From a virus, in the IMG/VR virus record IMGVR_UViG_3300022848_000777, positions 62,001 to 126,000 of that record: 64,000 nucleotides of DNA; one strand, given 5' to 3'. Below the pieces are notes generated by a model. It did not search any database and was not told where the DNA came from. It saw nothing but the letters and a program-made list of their open reading frames with translations. Both the position numbers and the translations under genes were made by a program. Below, in pieces: positions 18,901-27,664 of the stretch (its first letter is position 1; the number at the start of each line of letters is the position of its first letter).

Positions 18901-19328
18901 AGGATAAATTGAAATCATTTAGAGCATTTGATAAACTAAACAAATTCACTAAACATGATAGGGGTGGTTTCGATGAATCGAATATTAACGAAATGCCAAA
19001 AGCTGATCTAGAGAAAATAGATAAGTTTGCCGATACGCAGTTAAAACCAATTGATGTTGATTTAACAGGTGCACATTTCTTTGCAAGATTGAACGATCCT
19101 AGAAATAAAAAAGAGATATCCGTTGCGGAGTTAGTACGATTTTTCAAACAATTGGGTAGAAATAAAAAAGAATTCCTATCTCTACTTGATAAATATAAAT
19201 CGTTGGTAGCTACTGATGATAAGACCAACATAAACATACCATTTATGAAAAAATCCAACAGAGCTATAGCAAAAACGGTTATGAGGAAGCGGGACTTTAA
19301 ATCATCTGATAAGAAGATAACAATTTAA
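15918..19328 (+). CDS. Multidomain fusion: ParB-like, zinc ribbon, CCA-adding nucleotidyltransferase, HD
   Basis: 1136 residues. (1) About 40-160: ParB/sulfiredoxin-like segment with DNFIVDGHHRWAAA. (2) About 270-300: DPCWDDYKVGSPK...VNNCVPK, a Cys motif seen in large-phage structural proteins. (3) About 448-470: zinc ribbon CQSC...CHSC. (4) About 510-760: class II CCA-adding/poly(A) polymerase head, with IVGGAVRDAIL, the DxD pair in KDFDLAT and RRDLTINALFYD. (5) About 905-1000: HD domain with AMFHDIGKD. The class II domain would repair tRNA 3' ends. Domains 1-2 suggest processing from a structural or injected polyprotein, which is inference. Confidence 0.8.
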   Translation: MNKIEQIKNIIEEELNNFNFNFDEVTILEAYILSEGDISRKNMPQVDSDNLPQAIKLASDKVKVSSEKIAVGKLKKSQKELHKNKIIGISKSFKNAKDLKPLVISSDNFIVDGHHRWAAAIYKWGDDVLIPVIRIGLPKIKAITLFNNIAVKLKQPKKESIVIESISTSDKLKIYNNLKKGDFVDIKFDSSIRKGDDYKTFIVSKGKTTVGKRKVERISLKLKSGIAGGNRCFLYHRKTNNGKDMIELAIGDMAASIVDMKASANESLNEDDPCWDDYKVGSPKTKTSSSSGKRVNNCVPKNESKKKSIVENNRRIKVLDGHLTAHDKKVINQMMDNNMDSGKVGKKTFIIKDLGDGKYHITQKIKDRGMIPVPGSAFRISTHISNIIVKEAITVPIEIGDTVLGGKFKNKKIVVKTIDTNEKGDITINGKPFMKFRILKESSGESIQCQSCDHNWELEFDDDRPYLCHSCGYDQSMQKIDIVAFEDWKSQNKQISELNEVQSKLKLSIPKNVLDIHKAFKKEGRKLYIVGGAVRDAILKQTPKDFDLATDAKPDDVLDIAKKYGFKTAEVGKQFGVVIVNGEEIATFRKDIGKGRRPDAVDYTDIYGDVKRRDLTINALFYDIDRKQIVDLVGGIADLKNKSIKTVGDAKDRFDEDPLRKLRALRFTARIGGRMEKDTVNAIKDNPDISGVSAERIRDEFIKSIKTAKSSKSYLKMVDSFKMLKQILPNVRYNTDFIENGNYKLVIANLLRKNTDDLVYKVLKKLKYTDKESLDIAFLIKLVGLKSDDVYKMKRAQVKTTLEIGEIIEWGNIIGSDLKKFANFKLSYGGNDVKSLGLKGKDIGDKIEQMEIEKYINESLKSAGIKNFKDLFKKMPSDLQKRVYNLKNSDQRRDFHPEGNVLKHTIVVVNRAIKDDDIDIALAAMFHDIGKDETASSSLKTRGTQHLGHEAVSASLVKKHKKFIEDVGGNAANVFYIVKNHMRIKKMPDMRKKKQDKLKSFRAFDKLNKFTKHDRGGFDESNINEMPKADLEKIDKFADTQLKPIDVDLTGAHFFARLNDPRNKKEISVAELVRFFKQLGRNKKEFLSLLDKYKSLVATDDKTNINIPFMKKSNRAIAKTVMRKRDFKSSDKKITI

Positions 19329-19341
19329 TAACATAGTATGG

Positions 19342-19372
19342 TTTGATTTATCAAAATACTTTCGTATATTGT
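19342..19372 (+). promoter_or_regulatory. Bacteroidota-type promoter
   Basis: TTTG at 19342-19345, a 19-bp spacer, and TATATTGT at 19365-19372, 25 bp before the ATG at 19398. Confidence 0.6.
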
Positions 19373-19397
19373 TATTCAAATTGATATATATTTGCAT

Positions 19398-20099
19398 ATG
19401 TACGATAAAATTACAGGAGTAATCACAAAATCAGTAATGAGACAGATACGAAGGTGTATAGAACATAAACCAACAAAAATGGGTTGTTATCTTATCAGAA
19501 CTGACCCACCGATGGGTAAGGGGATTCATTATCTACTATCACATGATAATGATTCGATACACATAGGTGATTTTAAAGACAAAAAATCGAAGTTATCATT
19601 ATCAAGTTCACTAAAGATTAAAATATCAGATACGGTTCCTTCGGGTGATTTCTATATAAATGCATTCGCTGATGAAGGACTTTGGTGTGATTTGCAATTA
19701 TTAATTGCTGTAAACCCAACCGATGGTCATCAAATTCTAAGTAAAATAAATCCATATATAAGAGAAGCAGTGCGGCATGAAATAGAACATTTCACCCAAC
19801 GTGGTGATAATCTTAAAATTTCAAAGAAAATAAGACATAATAATTCCATACGGGCTAAGATCAATTCGGGATTGCTACCAGTGTATAGGTATCTAATACT
19901 ACCTGATGAGATTGATGCTAATATACATGGGTTATATGCTAAGGCTAAGAGTATTAAAGAACCTTATCAAATTGTAGTTGATAATCATTTAGATTTATTT
20001 GTAAAGGATGGTGATCTTACAGATCGTGAGAGAAGTATTGTGTATAGATCGTGGAAAAATCGAATTCCAAAAATAGGTGGAATTCCAAAATTGAATTGA
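19398..20099 (+). CDS. Zincin-like metallopeptidase
   Basis: 233 residues from ATG 19398 (a TTG two codons upstream is less likely). EAVRHEIEHFTQR contains HExxH (HEIEH), and PDEIDANIHGLY about 45 residues later could supply the third ligand (Glu or His). No signal peptide. Function may be proteolytic processing of a virion protein or degradation of a host target. It has its own promoter after the fusion gene. Confidence 0.65.
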   Translation: MYDKITGVITKSVMRQIRRCIEHKPTKMGCYLIRTDPPMGKGIHYLLSHDNDSIHIGDFKDKKSKLSLSSSLKIKISDTVPSGDFYINAFADEGLWCDLQLLIAVNPTDGHQILSKINPYIREAVRHEIEHFTQRGDNLKISKKIRHNNSIRAKINSGLLPVYRYLILPDEIDANIHGLYAKAKSIKEPYQIVVDNHLDLFVKDGDLTDRERSIVYRSWKNRIPKIGGIPKLN

Positions 20100-20138
20100 T
20101 TTAAAATCAGTATTGGTGAGTAATTAAATTTATTAACA

Positions 20139-20147
20139 TATTTATAG
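20139..20147 (+). promoter_or_regulatory. TATTTATAG motif (possible late promoter)
   Basis: Match to the TATTTATAGG motif 15 bp before the ATG at 20163. Confidence 0.4.
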
Positions 20148-20162
20148 ACATAAACAAAAACT

Positions 20163-20387
20163 ATGGATTACGAGAATCAAGCAATGTTAGTTACATATGG
20201 TATTTTGAAATCACCAGATTTTAAATGGGATGGTGATTGGCCTAATGAAATGAAAATAGCTTTACTTAAAATTCTGATTAACTATTTTGAAAAATCACAA
20301 GAATACGAACGATGTGTTCTTCTTCAAAATATGTTAGTTGATAGGGAGAATGATGGTGAATATAATGATAAAGCAATTGCAGAGTGA
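20163..20387 (+). CDS. Hypothetical small protein
   Basis: 74 residues, mostly helical and acidic at the C-terminus. No recognisable family. First gene of a tight block of four overlapping small genes that includes the ClpS-like adaptor. Confidence 0.55.
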   Translation: MDYENQAMLVTYGILKSPDFKWDGDWPNEMKIALLKILINYFEKSQEYERCVLLQNMLVDRENDGEYNDKAIAE

Positions 20388-20523
20388 TGTAATTAGAAAT
20401 GGTGATGATTTGATAGTATACCTTCGAACTGAAAATGATGTCAATATTGAGGCTCACCTTTGTAATGGGAGTGGGTTAATTGAAATAGTGCAGAAATTAC
20501 GTAAAAAGATACAATCTATATGA
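20365..20523 (+). CDS. Hypothetical small protein
   Basis: 52 residues if started at ATG 20365 (in-frame ATGs at 20350 and 20353 are alternatives). Overlaps the preceding gene and overlaps the ClpS-like gene by 4 bp (ATGA). No motif recognised. Confidence 0.5.
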   Translation: MIKQLQSDVIRNGDDLIVYLRTENDVNIEAHLCNGSGLIEIVQKLRKKIQSI

Positions 20524-20750
20524 AGTTAATAATGTTAAATGATGATATACATAGTTTCGAAGAGGTGATCTACCTGTTGGGTTCTTATTTAACATATCCC
20601 AAATCACAACTAATATCAATAGTATCTTTGGTGGATAATGTTGGGTGGTGTTCTGTAATGGAAAGTGAGAATACTGCTAGTATATCAGATGCAATGTCTT
20701 ATTTAACTAAACAGGGTTTATCTTTAAAAATAGAGGATTCGGATGTCTAA
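20520..20750 (+). CDS. ClpS-like adaptor (N-degron recognition)
   Basis: 76 residues. KLIMLNDDIHSFEEVIYLLG aligns with the ClpS core (LNDDxxxFxxV), and the following helix, VDNVGWCSVME strand and ISDAMSYLTKQGLSLKIE helix-strand keep the ClpS order. The Asn-Asp pair that binds the N-degron amino group is present, but the His usually found after the valine (VH) is Asp here. A phage ClpS could redirect host ClpAP to chosen substrates. The N-terminal extension of cellular ClpS is missing. Confidence 0.65.
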   Translation: MKLIMLNDDIHSFEEVIYLLGSYLTYPKSQLISIVSLVDNVGWCSVMESENTASISDAMSYLTKQGLSLKIEDSDV

Positions 20751-20901
20751 ATCAAAAGGACTAGGTGATGATATTAAAAAGATAACTAAGTTTACTAAAA
20801 TAGATAAACTTGCCGAATCAATTGCTAAATATATGGGTAAGGATGATTGTGGTTGTGATGGAAGGGCTGATAAACTAAATACTTGGAAACCATACAAATA
20901 A
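20743..20901 (+). CDS. Small phage protein with CGC...LN motif
   Basis: 52 residues from ATG 20743, overlapping the ClpS-like gene by 8 bp. KGLGDDIKKITKFTKIDK...DDCGCDGRADKLNTW is a compact pattern (GLGD, then CxC, then RxxxLN) that I recognise from Bacteroidota phages, often near structural genes. The cysteines may bind a metal. Function unknown. Confidence 0.6.
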   Translation: MSKSKGLGDDIKKITKFTKIDKLAESIAKYMGKDDCGCDGRADKLNTWKPYK

Positions 20902-20919
20902 AATTAATTAGGTGTAAAA

Positions 20920-22182
20920 ATGAAAATAAGCGAATATATTGAACGTGGGGTATTATCTAGGATAGTTGAGGAAACTGTATCTGTTAATTATATGAATAAG
21001 GATAAAGGATTTAAAGCTGATAAGAAAATATTCAAAGGTAAGAATGCATATGATAAAGCAGTGGCTTGGGCAAAAACGAACTTAGAAAAGTTTAATATGG
21101 ATAACATCAAATATGAATCATCAAATGTTGTCGAAGCTAAATCTGATGAGTATGCACTTGATTATAATGATGACAGACGACGATTCGCAGTTTATAAAGT
21201 AAATGGTGGTAAAGTAGTAGAATATTTCAAAAACGAAAAAGATGCTATAGACCATATGGATAAACTAAACTCATCAAAGAATGAATCAAATGATCGTATT
21301 GATGAAAAGTTAATTACATTTTCTAATAGATCACCGTATGGTCAAATAGTACTCTTAGCAGGTGGGGCTGGAAGTGGTAAGGGATTTGCAAGAGATAAAT
21401 TTATTGATTCAACGGGTTTCAAAGTCAGAGATGTTGATGAGATGAAAAAGGCACTTGGTAGGTTAGATAAACTAGGTAAGGTATCAATAGATGCCGTGTA
21501 TAAGAAATACGGTGGTAATTTAACACCAAAACAAGACAGACATATTCAAGAATTCGTTTTAAATAAGAACATGTCTATTTCAGATTTAGCTGACAACCTG
21601 AGCAACCCTGATAATGTAGCATCATTACATGCTATTGTTGATGCAATGGGTCTTAAAGATAAGTGGTTGGTTAATATGTTGAATGGAAAATCGAATAAAG
21701 AAACATTACCTAACTTAATGTTTGACATGACCGCTAAAAAGATAACCTCAGTAACCAATCTGATCAAACCTCTGGTAGATCGGGGTTATGATGCAAAAAA
21801 TATTCACTTAATATGGGTTCTATCAAATTACGAATTGGCAGTGGAGCGGAACAAAAAGAGACCTAGAGTAGTGCCAGATGATATGCAATTACAAACACAT
21901 GAAGGTGCAGCTGAAACAATTTGGGGTATATTAACTAAGGCAATACCAAAGGGATTAAATGGTAGAATTGATGTGATATTGGGTAACACCGAACATACTA
22001 TCAGACATAAAGATTCCAACGGTGATGAAATAGAAGATTCTATTAAAGGTTTTCTAGCATTACCAATCAAACCACAAGGAAAATCTATATTCCCTGAAAA
22101 GAATTGGAAGATGAGATTATATAGATGGGTACTTAAAAATGCACCTAAGAGTGTTGATGTACGATCTGATTCAGATAGTTAA
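20920..22182 (+). CDS. P-loop kinase (zeta-toxin/polynucleotide-kinase-like)
   Basis: 420 residues. Around residue 147 the Walker A loop is LLAGGAGSGKGFARDKF, followed by KVRDVDEMKK and, later, HLIWVLSNYELAVERNKKR with the arginines of a lid. The ~140-residue N-terminal part is unrelated and may be a virion-targeting segment. Zeta-type and polynucleotide kinases share this layout; phosphorylation of a nucleotide-sugar or an RNA end are both possible. With RtcB and RNA ligase downstream, an end-healing role is attractive but unproven. Confidence 0.6.
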   Translation: MKISEYIERGVLSRIVEETVSVNYMNKDKGFKADKKIFKGKNAYDKAVAWAKTNLEKFNMDNIKYESSNVVEAKSDEYALDYNDDRRRFAVYKVNGGKVVEYFKNEKDAIDHMDKLNSSKNESNDRIDEKLITFSNRSPYGQIVLLAGGAGSGKGFARDKFIDSTGFKVRDVDEMKKALGRLDKLGKVSIDAVYKKYGGNLTPKQDRHIQEFVLNKNMSISDLADNLSNPDNVASLHAIVDAMGLKDKWLVNMLNGKSNKETLPNLMFDMTAKKITSVTNLIKPLVDRGYDAKNIHLIWVLSNYELAVERNKKRPRVVPDDMQLQTHEGAAETIWGILTKAIPKGLNGRIDVILGNTEHTIRHKDSNGDEIEDSIKGFLALPIKPQGKSIFPEKNWKMRLYRWVLKNAPKSVDVRSDSDS

Positions 22183-22273
22183 CAATTCCTTAACATACTA
22201 AATTAGGATTAATCAAATCAAAACAGTACCTTTATTTTGTTGGGTTGAGGAAGTAACCTCACCAATTTAAAAT
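22179..22273 (+). promoter_or_regulatory. Promoter plus structured leader, copy a
   Basis: Starts with TTAACAATTCCTTAACAT. TTAG 22203-22206, 20-bp spacer, TACCTTTA 22227-22234. The transcript then begins with a TTGG..TGAGG / CCTCACCAA hairpin (about 22239-22265). The whole 95 bp is repeated exactly at 22526-22620. Confidence 0.8.
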
Positions 22274-22302
22274 TATGATATTTGAATCAAATTAATATCA
22301 AG

Positions 22303-22518
22303 ATGAAAAAAGGGCAAACGTTTAAAATAAAGCATTCAGATGGGATCATTATCACCGAAGTTGTGGATATTGTTAAAAATATAAGAGAATTAAAAGCGGT
22401 TAATGTTTACCATCATATCCGAAAAAATAGTATAATACACACCTATTCAGAAGTTCTAAAAACTACTCTAGTAGTTTGTGAATCTTGCGCTGTTTACGAT
22501 TTAAAAGAAATAGTATAA
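22303..22518 (+). CDS. Hypothetical small protein
   Basis: 71 residues from ATG 22303. No motif recognised; a beta-rich start (GQTFKIKHSDGIIITEVVDI) and two cysteines in VVCESCAVY. The gene is flanked by an exact 95-bp direct repeat, so it could be duplicated or lost by recombination. Confidence 0.6.
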   Translation: MKKGQTFKIKHSDGIIITEVVDIVKNIRELKAVNVYHHIRKNSIIHTYSEVLKTTLVVCESCAVYDLKEIV

Positions 22519-22525
22519 GAAAACG

Positions 22526-22620
22526 TTAACAATTCCTTAACATACTAAATTAGGATTAATCAAATCAAAACAGTACCTTTATTTTGTTGGGTTGAGGAAG
22601 TAACCTCACCAATTTAAAAT
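22526..22620 (+). promoter_or_regulatory. Promoter plus structured leader, copy b
   Basis: Exact copy of 22179-22273. TTAG 22550-22553, 20-bp spacer, TACCTTTA 22574-22581; drives the gene at 22629. Confidence 0.8.
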
Positions 22621-22628
22621 CCAAAGAT

Positions 22629-22844
22629 ATGAATTTGATTAAAAAAGAAGTTGTTGATTATTTGAAAATGATCGATGTACAACTGTCTAATAGAATGCAA
22701 GAATTATCAGAATTGGTTATAGAAAATAACATTGAATATGTTACTATCTCCGTACTTCGAAATACACTTCCTATTGATATAGTAAAGGAAATGCAGTGTA
22801 ACGTAGTTAGTTATCTATTTCAAATAGATAATAGTAATTCTTAA
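22629..22844 (+). CDS. Hypothetical small protein
   Basis: 71 residues, mainly helical, ending close to the next promoter. No recognisable family. Expressed from its own leader module. Confidence 0.55.
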   Translation: MNLIKKEVVDYLKMIDVQLSNRMQELSELVIENNIEYVTISVLRNTLPIDIVKEMQCNVVSYLFQIDNSNS

Positions 22845-22931
22845 CAATTCCTTAACATTGAATTTTTGATTATTCAGATATATTTCGTATCTTTACTATG
22901 TAATGATTGATAACCCCCAAATGATAAAAAT
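22841..22931 (+). promoter_or_regulatory. Promoter for the CobT-like gene (type 2 leader)
   Basis: TTAACAATTCCTTAACAT overlaps the stop of the preceding gene. TTTG 22865-22868, 19-bp spacer, TATCTTTA 22888-22895. The leader contains TAATGATTGATAACC, also found before the genes at 41803 and 56132. Confidence 0.65.
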
Positions 22932-25046
22932 ATGATGAAAACCGATAACAAATATAGTTCCTTTTGGGCTGATTGTTTCAAACGAAATGGCAGTGGATTG
23001 GATGATGCCGAATCTAAATCGAATGATTTGATTCAAATGGCATCTTATAAAAAATCCATTGCGAACTTTGTAGCAATAACAACCAATCAAAATATCCCTG
23101 TTGAGTTCAATCTTAGAGGTGATGGTTCTTATACTGATGGTAAGGTTGTTACTATTTCAGCTAAAATGGATAACAACCATTTTGATTCTACAGTAGGATT
23201 GGCATTGCATGAAGGTAGTCATGTTAAATTAACTAATTTCGAAATATTAGTAGATCTAAATTGTAGTAGATTTCCATCGAAAATTACCGATGATTTTATT
23301 TCTGATTTGCAAGTAAAATATGGACTTGATTTATTTAAAACTAACCGTTATATAAAAGGTATTGTAAAGAACCTTTTGAATGTAGTTGAAGATAGGCGTA
23401 TTGATAATTACATCTACTCTACGGCCCCTGGTTACAAAGGATACTACCAAGCAATGTATGATAGGTACTTTAATGACCCACTTATTGATAAGGCACTTCA
23501 ATCGAATTCGAAACGAGATTTGGATTGGGATTCTTATATGTTCCACATCATCAACATTGTTAACAAAAATAGAGATCTAGATGCGTTACCAGTTCTCAGA
23601 GATGTTTTTAACTTAATTGATTTGAGAAACATCGATAGATTAAAATCCACCACCGATGCCTATGAATTGGCAGGTGAAATCTTTGTGATGATCGAAAATA
23701 GTTTACCAACCCCCGATGAAGGTGAAGGTGAAGGTGAAGGTGAAGGTGAAGGTGAAGGTGAAGGTGAAGGTGAAGGTGAAGGTGACGGTCAAGGTGAAGG
23801 TGAGGGTGAAGGTGATGAACTAGACAAATCTACTGGTAACAGTGGTGGTGGTGGTGGTGCAACTTCCAAAAATGATTCTGATGAATTAGATGATTCTGAT
23901 GGAGATTCTGATGGGGGTAAAGCTAAAACCGAAACCGAAATTGGTAACGGTAAATCAGGTGGTTCTGGTTCAGATTTGCGTGATCTAAGTAAAAGGCAAG
24001 AATCTCAACTTGAAAAAAAGATAAAGAAGCAACACGAATTTCAGAACGGTGCTGTTAAAAAAACATCAGTTACTGCGGCTGAGAAAAAACGATTGGATGT
24101 GTTATCCGAAGCTGACATTACTCAAAAAATAGCAGGTAAGGATTATGATTCTAATCATCCGTCAAGATCCAATTCAACTCCAGTTTTGATTGTTAATAAC
24201 TTAACTAAATCACTTGTTAATGGTGATGTGATTGGAATGTTATCAGATGGTTATAAAACACCTGACATGATAGAGGCGGTCAATAAAGGTGTTCAATTGG
24301 GTATGGCACTTGGGCGAAGATTGAAAGTTCGATCTGAATCTAAAAGTTTGTTTACTACTAGATTGAATGCAGGTAAGATTGATAGGCGGTTAATAAATGA
24401 AATCGGTATGGGAAATGATAAAATATTCTCTACACTGAAAGTCGAGAATCGCAAAAAGGCATTCATTCACATTAGTATTGATGCAAGTTCCTCTATGAGT
24501 GGCGGGTTGTTTAGATCAGCACAAACGACCGCAGTGGCCATCGCAAAGGCAGCTTCGATGACTAACAATATGGATGTTGTTATTTCTTATAGAGCAGTTA
24601 AGTATAATGGTTCACATGAATATCCATTGGTATTGATGGCATATGATTCTAGAAAAGATAAGTTTTCAAAAATCACATCACTTTTTAAATATATTTCACC
24701 ACATGGTACAACTCCAGAAGGTCTGTGTTTTGAAGCTATTAAAAAGCAAATAACATCAACTGTTAATCCTGATACTGATAGTTACCTATTGAATATTTCA
24801 GATGGTATGCCTGGGTTTTCAAATAAAGATGTTTACTATACAGGCACCAACGCCATTGCACATACCAGATCTCAAATTAAATCTATTGAAAGAACTGGTG
24901 TTAAGATACTATCATACTTTGTTTCCTCTTATGGTAATAATGCTCAACTTCCCGCATTTCAACAAATGTATGGCAAGGCAGCAGAAGCAATTTCTCTTAA
25001 TGAACTTCAACCATTAGCACGGTCGCTGAATAAATTGTTTGAGTAA
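22932..25046 (+). CDS. CobT-like metallopeptidase/VWA-domain protein
   Basis: 704 residues. The N-terminal part has a zincin motif, LALHEGSHVKLT (HExxH), and VEDRRIDNYIY as in CobT-type proteins. A Gly-Glu linker covers about residues 263-295. The C-terminal VWA domain carries the MIDAS motif DASSSMS plus later Thr and Asp residues. CobT/VWA proteins work with a MoxR/CobS-type AAA+ ATPase; such a partner is encoded at 49918. Large phages often carry this pair. A chelatase role is unlikely without cobalamin genes, so remodelling or proteolysis of a protein target is more plausible. Confidence 0.8.
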   Translation: MMKTDNKYSSFWADCFKRNGSGLDDAESKSNDLIQMASYKKSIANFVAITTNQNIPVEFNLRGDGSYTDGKVVTISAKMDNNHFDSTVGLALHEGSHVKLTNFEILVDLNCSRFPSKITDDFISDLQVKYGLDLFKTNRYIKGIVKNLLNVVEDRRIDNYIYSTAPGYKGYYQAMYDRYFNDPLIDKALQSNSKRDLDWDSYMFHIINIVNKNRDLDALPVLRDVFNLIDLRNIDRLKSTTDAYELAGEIFVMIENSLPTPDEGEGEGEGEGEGEGEGEGEGEGDGQGEGEGEGDELDKSTGNSGGGGGATSKNDSDELDDSDGDSDGGKAKTETEIGNGKSGGSGSDLRDLSKRQESQLEKKIKKQHEFQNGAVKKTSVTAAEKKRLDVLSEADITQKIAGKDYDSNHPSRSNSTPVLIVNNLTKSLVNGDVIGMLSDGYKTPDMIEAVNKGVQLGMALGRRLKVRSESKSLFTTRLNAGKIDRRLINEIGMGNDKIFSTLKVENRKKAFIHISIDASSSMSGGLFRSAQTTAVAIAKAASMTNNMDVVISYRAVKYNGSHEYPLVLMAYDSRKDKFSKITSLFKYISPHGTTPEGLCFEAIKKQITSTVNPDTDSYLLNISDGMPGFSNKDVYYTGTNAIAHTRSQIKSIERTGVKILSYFVSSYGNNAQLPAFQQMYGKAAEAISLNELQPLARSLNKLFE
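23716..23814 (+). repeat. Hexanucleotide repeat (GGTGAA)n inside the CobT-like gene
   Basis: About 16 units, the first ~11 perfect, encoding alternating Gly-Glu. Unit length is a multiple of three, so slippage changes linker length without breaking the frame. Confidence 0.9.
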
Positions 25047-25071
25047 TCTGATGGGGGTTAGATTATAAATC

Positions 25072-25102
25072 AATGAGGACATCTTCGGATGTTCTCATTT
25101 TT
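25072..25102 (+). terminator. Intrinsic terminator after the CobT-like gene
   Basis: A 12-bp stem (25072-25083 with 25088-25099, one G-T pair) closed by a TTCG tetraloop and followed by a T run. Confidence 0.85.
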
Positions 25103-25177
25103 AAAAATCTCTTAGCATTGAAAATTGGGATTAATCAAAGCAAACCCGTGAAACGCTTTATTTAAATTAACACTTAG

Positions 25178-26569
<1,392 letters not shown>

Positions 26570-26570
26570 C

Positions 26571-26668
26571 AATTCCTTAACATTGAAAGCTTGGATATCC
26601 CAAGCTTTTTTCGTACATTTATTTTGTTGAGTTGGGGAAGTAACCTCATCAATTTAAAATTCAAAGAT
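26571..26668 (+). promoter_or_regulatory. Superimposed terminator and promoter with structured leader
   Basis: Hairpin AAAGCTTGG/CCAAGCTTT plus T run (26586-26611) sits in the promoter: CTTG 26590-26593, 20-bp spacer, TACATTTA 26614-26621. The leader hairpin GTTGGGGAAGTAACCTCATC follows. Near-identical to the module at 62951-63052. Confidence 0.8.
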
Positions 26669-26881
26669 ATGAAGTGGGTTAAACCAAGTGAACGAAATCC
26701 AGATGGTGTTTATTCATTTAAAACTATAAGTGAATGGGTGGCGGTTAAGTTCTTTAGTGAGTACAATAAAAAAGAGGTTACAGGAAGTGCAAGATACTGC
26801 CATGACAGAAATCAGTGGTTTATATCTGGTGGTCACGTCAATGGTGAGAAAATCGTAATTGAATGGTTAGATGAGGTATAA
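26669..26881 (+). CDS. Hypothetical small protein
   Basis: 70 residues from ATG 26669; upstream in-frame ATGs lie in the promoter and leader and are not used. Trp-rich (MKWVKPSERNPDGVYSFKTISEWVAVKFF), with a CHDRNQWFISGG segment. Family unknown. Confidence 0.6.
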   Translation: MKWVKPSERNPDGVYSFKTISEWVAVKFFSEYNKKEVTGSARYCHDRNQWFISGGHVNGEKIVIEWLDEV

Positions 26882-26911
26882 GCAATGTTAACGAATTAAA
26901 AAATTAATACT

Positions 26912-27478
26912 ATGAAAAAGCACTTTTATTTTATGTTTGATGGGATGAAATTCAAACTTGGTACGAAGCACTTAATTCTATCACCAACGAGGTCAATTTG
27001 TATTAATCATGTAGCAGCGGCAAGTATCATTAAACAATACGTTAAGGCGAAGTTCCCTGATGTGTTAGTTTCTACCGCAAGTGAGAGTTATAGTATGGGT
27101 TGTTCAGCCAGAGCTTATATTTCTCACAAAGATGGTCGAGGAATAAATAAATCTGCTTACGATGATGTTCGTAATTTTGCTAAAAAGTTTCAAATGGGTA
27201 ATTTCAATGGAATGACCGATTCATATGAGTATAATGCAGATACTCTAAGCACTGATAGTGGTATGCATATTGATGCTTACACAAAATACATCAGCGTTGA
27301 AAATGAACCAAAGTTTGGAACTGTTGCACACATTATGAACTCTATAAAAGAACGTACTTCTATTAGTTCACAATATGCAGGTGGTGCTGTTTCTTTAGAC
27401 CAAGCAATCAAGGATTGTTCTTCATTCGCATCTGATAAAATAATTCAAACCGCAGTAGCAGAACTAGAAAAATTATAA
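26912..27478 (+). CDS. LPD29-domain-like protein
   Basis: 188 residues. SIIKQYVKAKFPDVLVSTASESYSMGCSARAYISHKDG and the following FAKKFQMGNFNGMTDSYEY match the LPD29 pattern (large polyvalent protein-associated domain 29), found in phages and conjugative elements and suspected to act against host restriction or defence. No catalytic residues are known to me. Confidence 0.6.
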   Translation: MKKHFYFMFDGMKFKLGTKHLILSPTRSICINHVAAASIIKQYVKAKFPDVLVSTASESYSMGCSARAYISHKDGRGINKSAYDDVRNFAKKFQMGNFNGMTDSYEYNADTLSTDSGMHIDAYTKYISVENEPKFGTVAHIMNSIKERTSISSQYAGGAVSLDQAIKDCSSFASDKIIQTAVAELEKL

Positions 27479-27482
27479 AAAT

Positions 27483-27662
27483 ATGATAGAGATAACAATT
27501 TTAGCAGCAGTAATTATTGTAGTTGTACTAAACACTATACTAGATCACTTATTTAATTGGTGGATACGGGAATGGGACGATGATTCGTGCATCGTAGTAA
27601 TTAGTGTTTATATGTTTAAATTTGTGATTTTATTTGGAATTCTATTCGAAATATTAAAATAG
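27483..27662 (+). CDS. Small membrane protein
   Basis: 59 residues with two hydrophobic segments (about residues 3-22 and 39-58) separated by a charged WIREWDDDSC turn. Probably a hairpin inner-membrane protein. Function unknown. Confidence 0.6.
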   Translation: MIEITILAAVIIVVVLNTILDHLFNWWIREWDDDSCIVVISVYMFKFVILFGILFEILK

Positions 27663-27664
27663 AT

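Noticed and set aside
18857-19258. Minus-strand 133-codon reading frame
   Set aside because: Opposite the HD-domain end of the nucleotidyltransferase fusion; amino-acid composition is typical of a shadow frame.
24802-25017. Plus-strand 71-codon frame inside the CobT-like gene
   Set aside because: Alternate-frame shadow within the VWA domain.
26591-26668. N-terminal extension of the small gene at 26669
   Set aside because: The upstream in-frame codons fall in the terminator, promoter and leader hairpin; the same happens at 62975-63052, so both are non-coding.
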